A DNA stretch of 64,000 nt. It comes from Latrodectus hesperus. Lineage: Eukaryota > Arthropoda > Arachnida > Araneae > Theridiidae. Below, in pieces: positions 45,259 to 58,430 of this stretch. The DNA lies in contig JAJQOW010000236.1 in assembly GCA_037975125.1 (NCBI GenBank), positions 1-64,000 of the forward strand, given 5' to 3'. The notes under the pieces were generated by a model. The model saw nothing but the letters and a program-made list of their open reading frames with translations, made no database searches and was not told the DNA's origin. How positions within the stretch are numbered: position 1 is the stretch's first letter; every line of letters starts with the position of its first letter. Made by a program: the position numbers and the translations under genes.

Positions 45259-46045
45259 CAGGGTGATCTTTTTTAAAGTGACAGTGTTTGGAGTTTCCTG
45301 TAGCGCGATCTAATAGCCGAAATGACACCAAACTTGGTATTTAGACTAATCAAAACACGGGAAAAAGGATTCCGTAAAAAAAATTTAGTTCCAAATGTCA
45401 CCGTTAGGGTATTTTGTGGCGCTGCTGTAGCTTACAATAATGTGAATTAGCATAAAACACGGGTTTGAAAGAAAAATGCAAATGTTGTGCAATGACAGTG
45501 CCCGCAATAGGGTCTATAAAAGCAAATGGTAGACAGCTCTGACAAATAATCTCAGCTGAAGTAAGTTGAAATAAATGAGTTCCAGTGGCCATACCTCTCA
45601 CGTTACCGGAATGGGCGTTTATGTTGGTGGGGTATCAAATTTGTCTATTCTAAAGGAAAACATAACGAAGACAGTGCGGGATATTCTTCTTGATATGATA
45701 TGTAAAGCTGTGGAAAACGTTGTGCACAGAATGCACGGTGTTATTTCTGAGAACAGTGCTCACTTTGAATGTGGTCTAATTCCTCACCGGGGAAGTTAAT
45801 GCTGTAAATAAACATTAATAATTTAATAGTGTGATTGTATGTGTTAGTATTTTATTTTTCTCACATTTTATACGTTGTAAAGCACCACAAAATACCCTAG
45901 CGGCGATTTTTGGAACTAAAATTATTTTTACGGAATCTTTTTTCCCGTGTCTTGATTAGTCTAAATAACAAGTTTGGCGCTATTTCGGCTATTAAATCGC
46001 GCTACAGGGCGCTCCAAACACTGTCACTTTAAAAAGATCACCCTG
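45259..46045 (+). mobile_element. Tc1/mariner-type MITE M2, longer copy
   Basis: 787 bp, TA on both sides (45257-45258, 46046-46047), starting CAGGGTGATCTTTTTTAAAG and ending with its inverse. The inverted repeats extend about 165 bp, to ...TAGGGTATTTTGTGG on both arms. Between them is a small transposase remnant: an N-terminal scrap (ATACCTCTCACGTTACCGGA, 45590) joined to a C-terminal piece. A tail of AATAAACATTAATAATTTAA follows the coding remnant. This is an internally deleted derivative of an autonomous element with long TIRs. Confidence 0.9.
45575..45799 (+). pseudogene. Transposase N-/C-terminal fusion scrap in MITE M2
   Basis: A 74-residue frame. The last half, LLDMICKAVENVVHRMHGVI then SENSAHFECGL, fits the C-terminus of Tc1/mariner/IS630-type transposases (helix of 'I..A...V..R...CI...G.HFE'). 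The first half is read out of frame from the N-terminal start region. The catalytic core is absent. The nested copy at 25125-25285 has lost another approximately 60 bp of the same stretch. Confidence 0.65.
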
Positions 46046-46047
46046 TA

Positions 46048-46809
46048 CACTTAAAAATAATAAATAAATAAAAAAAAAGTGGGTATTTTATACTTTAGGG
46101 TGTTTTTTGGTTTCTTACCAATTTGGCACCAGGTTGAGTGTTGTTGAATATGGTACGATTTGCGTCATAATGTTTTTAGCGTCACTTTGTTTTTCAAATT
46201 TGCATGAAAACACATTAGGCGACAAAAGTCATTCACTCATTTTCGTTAAGAAGCACTCTCAAATATATTTTTCCCAAACACTCCAATATTTTGAAGTTAA
46301 TATCATTAAAAATGAGATTTATTTAAATCCTTAGATTTAATTCCACAATTTCGTACGTTACAACATATAATAGTATCGAATAATACAGTTATCTGGGTTG
46401 GGTAAAAAAATTAATTCAAATAATCTCGATCGGCTCTCAAATTGTTTAATTTCATATCATATCATTGCGTTTTCAGGAGATGCAAACGCCACAAAAATGC
46501 CAGTTATCTGTGAAATTACTTGCTTTTTAACCAATGTAAATAATTTAATTGTAGATTGATCAACTGGTTCTAATGTCAATTTTTGGAATTCGAGTTTAGC
46601 TTCATCTATCTGAGATCAATTTGCTCCTGTGCACTTGAATTTCTAAGTATTGCGCATGTGCGAAAACTAACTGCAATTGTGTATGCTAAGCAAAATTCAT
46701 TTGAAGCTGTACCATCAAATTTCATGTTTAAAATTTGTAAATTTCAAATTGTTGAGTCGAATACATGCTTTTTCATAATTTTACAACCAATTTCGGCTCT
46801 GTTTTACTG
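46048..46809. other. AT-rich spacer
   Basis: No gene or known element. GCGCATGTGCG near 46653 is a short palindrome. Open frames at 46107-46334 and 46583-46846 have no domains. Confidence 0.45.
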
Positions 46810-46811
46810 TA

Positions 46812-47843
46812 CGGTCACCCTTGGCGTGTTTTTTTTTTTTTTTTGAAGCCAAATTTGGCGAACAGAGCCTTATTTTTGTCTCATGTGATTCTCGCGAGAT
46901 GCTCGTCATACAGATGAAGACCAATAAGAATTAAGGTGAAAATTAAATTTTAACAACTCAAGTGCTTACGTCATCGCGATGAAATTTAAAACATTTGTTC
47001 CATTTCAACATTTTACTAGAAATTTTTGCGAGTTAACTTCGTAAGATTTTTTAGTGTGTTTTACAATTTGCTTGACGGTTTGGACAATTAAATTCCAGGT
47101 TGTCTTGCTCTTTTTCATTAATTTAAAAATTTAAATTGAATTTAAAGTTACTGTTTAAAATTGTGTCTATACATTCTTTCTTTAGTTTATGTATATGGCA
47201 TTCTTATAATTTATAGTATTACTATAAAATACTATATAATTTGTATATACATTTTTAAAATTATTGTTTCTGTATTTAATTTCTTAAAGATATTAAATTT
47301 AACAGTTCAATTTGTACTTAATAATTTATATTTATTCTTTTCCGAATGTTGCTTTATTTTTCATTGTTATTCGTGTTCGGATTCTTCTGGAACTTTCGTT
47401 AGAATTCGTATTCTGATTTTCTTAAAATTGATATTTACTTTTTCGAAGTTCCCATATTTTCCTTATTCGCATTCGCTTCCGAAGTAATTTCTTTTTTAGC
47501 TCCCTCGTTCTTTTCGAAATATTTTTGTGAATCAAAATATTTTATCGAAATCAAAATATTTATTCGAAATATTTTTGTGTTTTGTTTTGATCAAAAAATT
47601 TTATAGATAATTTAACATATCAACTTTATTATTTTACCATTGATGTTTGAAATCTAGAAATTTGCGGTTTTTGATAATTTTGTAAAATTACTTGAGTATA
47701 TTGATAGATACTAATAATGTATGAAATAGTTGTCACTATTTCAGCCATTTTTCCTCCTGCCGTGTTTCCCGGTCGGAAATTCGCCATAAGTATGACGTCA
47801 TACGGCCTTGGCGACTTATTGAAAATTTCGCCAAGGGTGACCG
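46812..47843. mobile_element. TIR element M3 (1.03 kb, TA-flanked, non-coding)
   Basis: A perfect 15-bp inverted repeat, CGGTCACCCTTGGCG at 46812-46826 and CGCCAAGGGTGACCG at 47829-47843, each flanked by TA (46810-46811, 47844-47845). The interior is AT-rich and has no transposase; the 108-residue hydrophobic frame at 47161-47487 is composition-driven. The TA target and short TIR suggest a mariner-type MITE, but the family is not one I recognise. A T-homopolymer lies directly inside the left end. Confidence 0.75.
47791..47802. promoter_or_regulatory. CRE-type palindrome TATGACGTCATA
   Basis: A 12-bp perfect palindrome containing the full CREB/ATF consensus TGACGTCA, inside element M3 near its right TIR. 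It could provide a transcription-factor site if the element spread. Activity is not shown. Confidence 0.45.
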
Positions 47844-47847
47844 TACA

Positions 47848-50800
47848 ATAAATTTTAACCGCAATTTCTATAAACGTGAAAAAAATTTATAAGTATATTT
47901 TGAATTTACGTAATTTTTACAAAAGAATTAAATTTCACTTAATCACTTTGCGATAGGCAAGTAACCAACCAAGTGCATTAACTGAAGAGAGTTATCATTA
48001 TAGTATGTAAAGGAATAAAATTATTAGATTTATAATATGTGAAAAAATTTTAAAACAGTTCTTTAATATTTTTATGTAGCATAGTTAACAACTATTTTAC
48101 AACAATATAGATACTATTTTATAATATATTGGCTTAAGCCTAATTTAAGATTGTCAATATTTTTGAATGAATAAACAAATGCAATTTGAAACATATTAAT
48201 TTAGTAAAATAAAAAATAAAAGTATACATTTTTATCCACTAAAACTGCAATTTGGAGTGTATTTTTTTAATTCCATAATTATTCAAAAATGTAATAAATC
48301 AGAATAAAAAAATATATTTTATTGCTTTTCAGTAAACGACATAAAATGTACTAAACATCTATGAAATCTGTTTTTTTTCTTTGGTTTGGAAAGAAATTAA
48401 TACAAGTTTTAAGAAATTAATACAAGTTTCAAGAAAGAAATATACACCTAGTTAATTTTTAAGAAATTTCAATGATCGCCAATGAAATGTTTGATTTTTC
48501 CTTTTATAGATTTTAACTGATAAATATTTGGGGCTTAATTTAGTATTCATATCCAATGGATTTAGAGATGTTAGTTAACATTTGGGAAACAATAAAGATT
48601 GCATTGATTTGGAGAGATTCGGTGGATTATCACATTTTAGCATTTTTATTTTAATGCTTTTTTTCTTGGAAGGTTTATGTATTTACCATTTTGTTTGTTT
48701 TTGCTGGTAAAATCCTAGAGAAGCCCACACCCTTGGTGACAAACTGTAAAAAGCGTCAAGCCAGAACGAAATTCCAAAAATAGTTTCATTTACTATATCA
48801 AGTGTATCGAAGTAGAATTGTTATGATTGATGCAGACGACAATTATCGCCAACCAAAATCATTTGCGCCAAGGTTGAGGGCTCTGCTAGAATCCAACCTT
48901 GATCAGTATTAATTATGTTATTCAGGCATTTATAGCTTCTTATGGAAAATATATTAAAAGTGAAATATGTTTTGGTCATCACTGAAATTTCACCCAAATT
49001 ATTATATAAGTACTCACTGCTTAAATCACAGTATGAATTCTAAATTGCTTGTACTTTCCTTAACATAAAAGTTAAAAAGAAACACTTATATTTTTATTAA
49101 ATCATATAACATAGCTTGAATTTTAGTTTTGTAATTCATTTTTGAGGAATTTTTAATGCTCTTCCTCTATTTACTATAATAAATTCTTTTTATCCATAAA
49201 TTATTAAAAATTTTAGTAGTGTTTGAGAATTTTTTCGTATATTCTTATAAGTGAATTTTATAGATGTGGGGGGTCACACGAATTATTTTCTGTGTAGTTT
49301 TTATTTTTAACTATGAATCTCCATTAGTTTTTAGTCTTATTTTAGATTTTCCTTTTTGATTTTGCATTTTCGTTATAATTTCATGTTTTGCAGTTAATCT
49401 GTTTAAAGAATTTCTATTTTTTTAAAGATCACATACATAGGACTTACTCATGATATAATAACATGATATGTATTTAAAATAGCTGTATGCAAGGCACAGT
49501 TACTAATTTATTGCTAGTAATTCATCAATTGTATTTCCTCAATTGGGTAATTAATACGTAATTGTATTGTCAATACACAGCATTAATTCATTAATTGTCT
49601 TTCTTTAATTGTTTTGATAATTTGATTTATGCATTCTTTATTTTATTAATTTGCTATTTTTGAAGGGAATTTGATTTTAGAAGATAGCATCACACACTTC
49701 AAATTTTTTCAAGAATTAATGTTTGTTTACATTAAGGATATACAGTTTTCCTGATGAATTTTTAAATATGTTTTGATAGTAACCTGTATTAATGTACTAT
49801 GCATTATTCAAAATAATATACGTAAGATTACTTATTAACTTGAAAACAAAATATTTAAAATTGGTGTATGAAAATAATAATGTTATACGAAATACACACA
49901 CACATGCACAACAACAAAGAAAAGTATATGAAATTTTTATTCCTAAGAAAAATAACAATTCAATAAAATATATATAATTTTGCATAAATATACAACTTAT
50001 ATATTCGTAAATAAAGCAGTTTTTTTATTAACATTTCCTGTATCTTTTCAAAATAATTTTCGGTACTTTTCCATTTCGCCGGCCCAAATCTCGCCAAGCG
50101 TAATTTAAGTCACAATTGGCAACAACACACAGTATATACTTAAAAAAATTTTAAATAATGTTGTTTTACATAAAAAATTTTTTAGCTTATTTATTTCTTA
50201 TTGTTGTTCTCGTGTTCACGCTATGCGTGGAATGATGGATGCCAGAACCTCAATTTATTTACTTATCATATTAGATTACAATTTATCGGGTGATGCATAT
50301 TTCAAAATCTTATTATTTTTTTCAATATTTTTTTCTGTGAATTTGTTACGATTATTATTTTTTAAGATATATTTTTAAAATCCGATTTTTTCAAGAGAGA
50401 TTTTATGAAATTATTGAATTTATATATATAGCAACATGAAATGGAAAAAAAAAATAGAGTCGAAATAAAGTCGTTGATAGTAAAAGGCCGTCACATGTTT
50501 TGGAAACGTAGCAGTAAAAGGTTACCGGCGGAGATATTCCTTCTAGCGCCGGTTGTATCATTTTTGGCGACTATTGTAATGATCATCATAGATTTCCCAG
50601 CAGCCAAGTAGGCTGGGAAAATTTTAATAGTAATTTACCTTTATATTGTCACATAAATATTCATGTAAATCATAATTAAATGTGAATGAAGCAACTAATA
50701 TCTAAGGCTATTTTATACGGCAGCACAAAAAATATGTAGTAATACTTTTGAATTGAAATTTTATGAAATATCATTTAATACTGAAATTGATTGCAATTAA

Positions 50801-52438
50801 AAATTAACGCTTAATAATATCTATTGTACAAGTTGTTGAAAATATTTCTCTGATAATAAATAAATAAATAATTAGTATTTTTTTGTGAGTTAAAAGTAGG
50901 ATAAAGTTTGTCTTAATAAAAAAGAATTATTCTACAAGTGACATATATTTGCATGTTATTTCCATAATTACAAATTTTTTTTTCAATGGTAGCATATTTA
51001 ACTGAATTTCCTGCTGAAAACAAAAACGATAGGCAATGTAAAAACTAAAGACAATATTTATTTACTCTTAAAGGCTATTTTATTTAAAATATTTCCTATC
51101 AATATTAAAGATTAGCTCCTTAAATAACATTTTAAGCCTGTGATACATAAGTTTTATTTTTAAAGCAACGAATTGTTTTTGGTTTAACGTACTATTTGTA
51201 TAAAGATATGTAAAATGATGAATCTTTACTTTCAGGCGTTGAATATCTCCTGAAAGGAACTTTTTTTCCAATGAAGTAGTTAGAGAGGATCATCAGGGCA
51301 CGAAGATATTTAAGAAAGTAAGCAAAATTGTACTATGTGTATTCTGAAATTAAGCTCGTGACAGTAGCGTAATGGATATGGGATGTTACAAAACTTCATA
51401 AATGCTATATTTCTCAAAAACCTTTTTGAATTTTTAAATAATCCAATATGAAACTGTACATTTTTCAGATTTTGTAATGCTTCATTTAAGATGTTTATTT
51501 TTTTCATAATATGAAGATGCATTCTTTTTATAAGGTATAAATACTGTAATATGCATTTTATGTTTGCATTTGAACTGTTCTAACACTGTTTAAAAATATT
51601 TGTAAACCAAGTAGAATTTATTCGGTATGTAAAATATAAAATTCTAAAATAATGAAACTGTACAGTGCTTCATTATTTTCAAATTTTAGAAATATTGTTA
51701 AATTTAAATTTTAGGAACAAATCAAGTTGGTACAAATTGAGCTAATGTTTCTCTGAATTTATATTTGTATTTATATTGAAGAGAAAATTGAACGCTTCAT
51801 TCTGCAATTGACATGACTCATTCACTAAATTCATATTTCGCTGTCAATATTCTATCTTGAAGTTTTTCTAAACTTTGATACGCGCACATCAACTTTTCAG
51901 ATAATAGGCATTTTAGTTCAGGAATGCTCCCGTGTGCGAATCTGTAATATAAAATATTTACATTTGAGTCACTAAATCTTTTTACGCAAATATATAAATT
52001 AATAAATCTATTTTTTTCAAGTAACTTATTTTTAAATTATTTTAAAATATATTTATCGAATTAATTTCAAAATTTAAATTTTCCACCCTCCCCATACGAT
52101 CATACAAAAAGCATAGGGGATTAAGAATTATTAAAGTTTACTAATTATCCTCTTTAAACACAATCCAATCTAGTTTAATTACAACCAGGTGCCCAATTTA
52201 TTGAACATGGTAAAAGTTTGCACATACAGTTAATTTTAATACTTTGTAATTTTTTTTTAAATTCTTTATTAAACACCTCATTCTTCTATCGTGTGACTCA
52301 TTCACTAAAATGAAAAATATTTCGATGCCGTTCATAACCATGAACCCAAAATTAAAGTTTTCCTAGGCTTCGACCAGCGGAATTATTTTTTTAAACCTAA
52401 TTGTTTGTTTACACCAAAACACTTCTTGTACGAATACG

Positions 52439-52439
<1 letters not shown>
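47848..52439. other. Long AT-rich spacer
   Basis: 4.6 kb without a recognisable gene. Contains scattered strings reminiscent of M3 ends (CACCCTTGGTGAC near 48730, GCGCCAAGGTTGAGG near 48867, CTCGCCAAGCG near 50092) that may be worn relatives, and a 9-bp hairpin at 50593-50620. Frames at 49792-49985 and 51080-51522 show no domains. Confidence 0.45.
50593..50620. repeat. 9-bp inverted repeat
   Basis: TTTCCCAGC, 10-nt spacer AGCCAAGTAG, then GCTGGGAAA. Perfect stem. No gene end nearby to make it a transcript terminator. Possibly part of a decayed element. Confidence 0.6.

Positions 52440-52484
<45 letters not shown>
52440..52484. repeat. (TA)n microsatellite
   Basis: About 22 TA dinucleotides, immediately upstream of a SINE head. 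Confidence 0.97.
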
Positions 52485-52487
<3 letters not shown>

Positions 52488-52750
52488 TTGCGGTCAGAGT
52501 GCCTGACTGCGGATTGGGAGGTCCTAGGTTGGAATCCCAGTTCGGGCATGAATGTACTTTCTCTCTCTCTCTGTCAATCCTATCTTTATCCTTTCCTTAT
52601 ATGGATGGATTGTGAATGGTTACCTACCCTCTAAACCGGTACCTATGGCATGTGTGTACTGAGGAAGTTGGACTCCACACCATTATATGGTTCAGTTGGA
52701 AAAGTGGAGCAGCGCACCACATAATTTCAGCCTAGCTAGCACAAGACAGC
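52485..52750 (+). mobile_element. SINE-B variant with a different 3' body
   Basis: Head TCTTGCGGTCAGAGTGCCTG through GGTTGGAATCCCAGTTCGG, then the SINE-B CT-rich stretch and TGTGAATGGTTACCTACCCT up to CTATGGCATGTGTGTA. After about 52665 the body departs from the copies at 27920 and 41471 and reads GAGGAAGTTGGACTCCACAC and AGTGGAGCAGCGCACCAC. This indicates a subfamily with another 3' end. The head abuts the (TA)n tract and no duplication can be read. Confidence 0.75.
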
Positions 52751-54097
52751 AACATATCTGAATATGCTAAGTCTATTTAAGGTAACATTTTAATTTTTAA
52801 TTATTATCTGTTCTTAAAATTAATATATCTAATAAAAGATTGAAATTAAAGCCCCCAACTTCTCCATATGACCATCCACAATGTATTGGGTATTACGCGC
52901 TTTATAATTAATTATAGCTATAAAATGCTGAAATTTAATCATTTTATTGAGTGTTGTCTTATGGCATTATCTGGTAATACTTTGATACGAAAACGTTCTT
53001 GATGATGAAATCGATTCTGTCATTTCTTATACAATAGGTTTGATACTGGTGATCTGCTAATACTACTGGTTGTTGTTGTGGAAGCCATCTCGTTCTATAC
53101 ACCAGATAACAATGACATTTTTGATGATTCAGTCTCCAAGTAAACTCATCTTTCTGCTCTGGAATTAGGGCCAGACCAAGGCCAACAAGTCACGTGATCT
53201 GACATCACTTTTCATCTAGGAAGAAACGAATGAAGTTGTGTGTAAAGGAAATACTGTTATTTCCCGCATGTGTTCGAAATTCAAATAATATAAACATCTC
53301 TAACTGTTGTTCTGTTACTTGGTAAGTTTAGTTATGGCAAGACTGGTATGCATCCTGCTTCAGATTTCCCAAATAAGTAAATAGGGACTTGGACTTAAGA
53401 AATTTCCACGGAAAATTATTGCAGTAGCTAGTATGGTTTGTGAAAAGTATTTCGCTATGATCGAATAATTGATTAAACATTATAAGAGAGACTTTTCTTA
53501 CTTTTAAAAAATATCCTTTGAGATTTTCCGGGCTAGAGTTAGCTTATGTTAATTTACTTTAAATTGAAATTCTCTGCCAAATCAGTAGAATAAATCAATT
53601 TATAAAAGTATTTTTAACTCGTAATTTTTCACATAGTTATTGCCCCGTAGAAGACAACAAAACAGACGAAGCTCTGTAAGACATTTTTACTATTCAACAT
53701 CGATTTTCTTCCAGAAATGCGTTTCACAATTGTTGAGCCACATCCACATGCGGCTTTGGAGTAAACCTAGAAAGATGACACGCACTTACTTTAATAGATG
53801 TTTAAGCGGAAAGCAGAATCATAACATTCATGTCCCACTGTTCAACAGTCTTTAGGATGGACCATCCGCTAAATGAAATTCCAATCCCATTGAAACTAGT
53901 TCCAAAATTTAGCCGATGCCTTACAAATGCATTCAACACAATGTCTTTCCACGAATTTATTTCTAATCGGCTGCTAATGTGAGAGTTGAAGGAATCTGTC
54001 ATGAATGGGGGATATTAAGGGGACAATTTTGGTGATTACCAACAAGACAATTTGGGTGAACGCTGATGTTAATTTCAATGATCCACATTTCTAAAAA
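52751..54097. other. Spacer
   Basis: AT-rich to mixed. Frames at 53640-53855 (plus) and 53802-54002 (minus) overlap, lack domains and are not annotated as genes. Confidence 0.45.
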
Positions 54098-54099
54098 TA

Positions 54100-54874
54100 C
54101 AGTGGGTGATCGGTTAACAAATAGTTTGGATCGCGAACAAATCCGGCAACAAACACTTCAACGAAAGTTTTGTGTTCGCACAACGAACACGTATTTCGAT
54201 AACGAACTAAAACGAATACTTATAGAGAACCCATGATGACTTTTAGAGCATAATTGTGCAGAGTTGCCAAACCCAACGGACGAAAAATCATTTTTGATCT
54301 CTCTTAAATTTATGTTGTTCGCTTGTTAAGTTTCAAAGTTCTAGATTATAAAAAAAAAAAAAAAAATTCCAATAAAATATTTATTAGCTATTTTAAAACA
54401 AAATTTTCTGTTTTGATTTCATTAAAAACCGAAACTCATTTCACTTTAAGCCAGCCATTTGTAATTTCCTTCCTTTTTTGAGGAAGTCAGAGCCATGGTC
54501 TTGAATTGTAACCAAACCAAGCTGATGTCAGTAAGGTTGAAGATATTTAGAACGAAAATGCTATCCATCATTTAAGGGAAATCCTGAAAAAAGAGAGAAA
54601 AGCTATCGACTTCGGACATGTTCTTTAACGCCCCATAAACTAAAATTGAAAAGGACTGATTAATAAGCAAGACTATAAGTATGCATAATTTTTTTTAATA
54701 AACTTTTACTAAGGAACTATGTATTCTTTTCTTCAATTTTATTTTTAGAATCTCCAAAATGAATAATCGAATTCCCAAAAATATCTATGGTAAATCAATG
54801 ATCGGTTAAAGAACAAATCGGATAACAACCAGAGTCTTGCAACAGTTTTATGTTCGTTAACCGATCACCCATTC
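54100..54874. mobile_element. Tc1-like MITE M1, uninterrupted copy
   Basis: Left end TA + CAGTGGGTGATCGGTTAAC; right end GTTAACCGATCACCCATTC, inverse except for the outermost bases. 775 bp, non-coding. Interior matches the nested copy at 24378-26117 (see that entry for shared blocks), which confirms that the two later insertions there are foreign. Contains an A-homopolymer at 54350-54365. Confidence 0.82.
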
Positions 54875-56911
54875 CATGCTATTTAAATTCCCAATCGTCA
54901 TTGAACTTGATAGCTAGACATATAAGAAATTGTTAGTACCTCATGATCCTTGAAAAAGTCTGTTAAACCCGCCTGCTCTATATATTTAGAAATTAAGAAG
55001 AATTCTCTAGAATTTTCCAGTAAAAATATAAATAACATTCTAATAAAAAAATATAAATACTTTCCAGATTTCCGTTTCAAAGTTCTCCTACTGATATTAA
55101 TGACTGAAGTGAGAATCAAAAATTTTATTATTTATTAGAATTGAACCGCATATCTTAAAAAATCCACAATGAGTACATCTATAAGCAATAAGTTATGGAT
55201 AAACACTGAGTCAGCTGCTGCATCTCAACTGTGTCTTCGAGTAACTTGAATGACCTTGATTCGAGAGGAACTTGTTAACGCGCAAGTTGTGTTTATGAGA
55301 AAGAACTGAATTTTTATTCAATGCTACTTCCTTTTTTTTAAACTGCAAATAAATATCCTTCGAGACTCATATTTTACAAGTAAAATGATACAGAATAATG
55401 TTTTCTTTGTATAATTTCCAACTCACTAGTCACTTATGATTAATAAAAAAAGCACTGTTTAATATAAAAAAAACTGAGAATACGTTTTTAGTGGATATAT
55501 TCCTGAATATTTGTTAAAAATATATCCAGAGAAGAATTATTAGGCAATAGATAAGACAAATGTAACATTTCAGAATATGAAAGACAAAAAGAAAGTGATG
55601 TAACATTACGCCAGATTTATTATCATTTATTTCTTTCACGTTTATTTATTATTTAAATGCAAATGAAAAAAATTATAATAAAGTATTTATCACTTAAATT
55701 AGTCCCAGTCTTCTAAATTATATAATTCATTATGTACCTATACTGTATATAGTCATCTATGAAATCACAGCATATTTCATTTAAAATATATTTGTGTTTT
55801 AAAACTTCATCACACACACAAATTGATTCTTTCGACGAGGACAAATATTAATAACTCAGTATTTTTGTAGCAAACACAAATTCAAATAAATTATTTAACA
55901 AAATTTCAAATCAGTATTTGTTAGGGCTGGTTTTATAAAGAAAGGTCATATATGTGTGTGTGTGTGTAAATTTAGATTTTAAGTATAGTAAAAATTCATT
56001 AAGAAATTAATGTAAAATGAAAATCAAATTCTAAAAAATACTTTGCTAAAAATAGAAAAAAATATTACTCGATAAATAATTAAGGAAAACAAAAATATCG
56101 AGGTCAAATGAAGAAACTTAAAATAACGAATATAATTAAATTATGTAATAAGAAAAACCACAAGTAGAAATAACTTTATGTAAAACAACTCTTGCACTAT
56201 ATCATTAATTACATAGTATAATTACACTAATAATTAATCAGGACGCCTTTGAACGGATGTATAACAGGAAATAAAATATCTATGGGAAAATAAAATAGAA
56301 GAGCAGGAAAAAAAACGAAACTTTAGCAAAAACAAATGCCTTAATAGGTACATTGTTAAATACACTAACAAAGGGTGAAAAAAATGTTCTAAAAACTTAT
56401 AAAACATCTTAATGGAACAGACAATCAATAGTTTAAAGAATGCATAGATAAAAAGTTTCAAAAAATGTTTCTATAGTACTACAATGAAAAAGAAATTAAA
56501 AATCTATTTTGCGAAAACAAAATTTTCATAAAAATAATTCAAATATTTTACTCTGTGATAATTTAAAATTAATTGATAATCATTGGACCATCAAACAAAA
56601 GGAATAATTTAAGAAATAGCTTAACTGTAAAAAGTCAATCAAGACAAAACCAAACTCATAATATATATCAGTTCTTGAAATTTTATAGTTTTACAGTTAA
56701 AATCAAGTGTAAATGTCCAATATTTATTTGTGATAGAAATAAATTTATGCAAGGTTAACTTTTTCTTTGAAATATATTAAGTTGAATAACGAATGACCTT
56801 TTTTCAACGTAGAATCAGCAATGCAAGAGAAAGATTGGCAAGAAAGGTATTTTGAGTTTGGAGCTTCAGAACTAATGAACACGGCGTGTAAGAGTGATAG
56901 TGTATCTGTTA
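54875..56911. other. AT-rich spacer
   Basis: No gene recognised. A short (GT)n run at about 55954-55967. Overlapping frames at 54898-55138 and 56234-56461 show no domains. Confidence 0.5.
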
Positions 56912-56919
56912 TTTTAGAT

Positions 56920-57555
56920 CAGGGGTGCACAACCTTTTCAGAATGAGGGGCCAAAATATGAAAACTGATCATGTCGAGGGCCAAAGCAGTACGTAAATGT
57001 TAAAACATGTTATAAATGTGAAAACACTGTTTTTGTGGCAATACGCATGAATTGTAATTGTTAATTTACTTATTTACTCATGCAAACATTATACAATAAA
57101 GTAATAAAACACAAACATTATAAATATGCTTAAAATACTTTATTTCCAGAAAAAAACTTGAAATTGAATAACGGGAGAAAACTTTTTGGTAATTATACAA
57201 AGAACTCAATTTCAATTTTGAAAAAAATTAGTAAAATTTAATGTGATGGCTATGACGGAATATTTGAAGTTATTGATTTTATGTTGGGCTTAAGATTCGT
57301 TGTGGCAATACAAAAACAGAAGAAATGTTCATATCTGCTATCCTATTTCTTATTTTTGATTTGTTTAAATTCATTATAGAAAAAGTTTGCTCACAAATGT
57401 AAAATATTTATTCTGATGTAGAATAGTTTTCCTATCAGATTTTTTCTTTTGTTTATTTGAAAGAGTCTCATTTCTTTTTAAATTAGTCTTATTTTATTAA
57501 CAACATTCACGGGCCAACTTTAAAGGCGACGCGGGCCATAGGTTGTGCATCCCTG
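56920..57555. mobile_element. hAT MITE with perfect 8-bp TSD
   Basis: Left terminus CAGGGGTGCACAACCTTTTC, right terminus AGGTTGTGCATCCCTG: a 16-bp inverted repeat with one mismatch. Flanking duplication TTTTAGAT at 56912-56919 and 57556-57563, 8 bp as required for hAT. Subterminal GAGGGGCCAAAATATG and GACGCGGGCCAT resemble common hAT ends ('GGGCC' blocks). 636 bp with no transposase, so non-autonomous. The intact duplication suggests a relatively recent insertion. Confidence 0.93.
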
Positions 57556-57563
57556 TTTTAGAT

Positions 57564-58430
57564 CAACATATAAATCAAATCCTTGTTATATTTATTTGCA
57601 ATTTCTATTCAAATATTAAAGTTATGAAATATTTCAACTAAAATTTGTGCTGTTACTTTTGTGTATTATTTAAAAAAGTTCATTAACATAAATAAAAAAT
57701 AAAGGGATTCATATAAAATATAAAAAATGCTATTCCTTAGTCAAAATTTGGAAATTTAAAATTTTCTACTTATGATATTAAATCATGTATTTGTTATAAA
57801 GTTTCATAATTGATATATTATAAACTATAGATATGTTTAGCCACAAAAAATATTGATAAAATCTATTTTCTTCCTTAGAAGAAAATTTGAAACCTATTTT
57901 TATAGATTTCCAAAGTCAAATTTTTTTTTTATAATACAAGTCACAATCAAAGGCAAAATCATTATTTATATACATCATTTTAAGATAAATTGACAATTAA
58001 TTAATTTACAATTGTAATAACAAAAAGAATCTGTCTTAATGTTGAAGAATATAATCTTAAAAAACATATCCCTGATTAAATTTATAATTTTTCATTTTTA
58101 TTATCAAAAGTATGTAACAAATACTTAGCTTTTAAGCTTATAAATGTTTAATATACTGATATTTTGGTAACCAATTTTACAAAAAATTATATTATTATCA
58201 AAAAGTAATATATTTTATTGGAAAATAATCACTACACTACAAGTAAGCAAAAACATCGATTAGCAATATAAGAAAATACTCAAAACAAAAGCATGCAGCA
58301 GTATGATTAAACAAAACTAAGCAAGTAAATATTTTTTACTACAGAAATTACGAAGTAATAAAAAACAATACAGCATCCAGCCATTAGAAAGGAGGACATT
58401 TCAATTTCTCATTCTCGAAAAGGCGGTTCT
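57564..58430. other. AT-rich spacer, 3' of the MATH-BTB gene
   Basis: No gene. On the minus strand AATAAA at 58220-58215 could be a poly(A) signal for the gene at 59.6-61.1 kb if its last exon is at 58.4 kb. Confidence 0.4.

Noticed and set aside
47161..47487. 108-residue hydrophobic 'membrane protein'
   Set aside because: No ATG start, AT-composition-driven Ile/Tyr/Phe text, located inside a TIR-bounded non-coding element.
50593..50620. Hairpin as transcription terminator
   Set aside because: No upstream gene and not a eukaryotic polymerase II signal; listed only as an inverted repeat.
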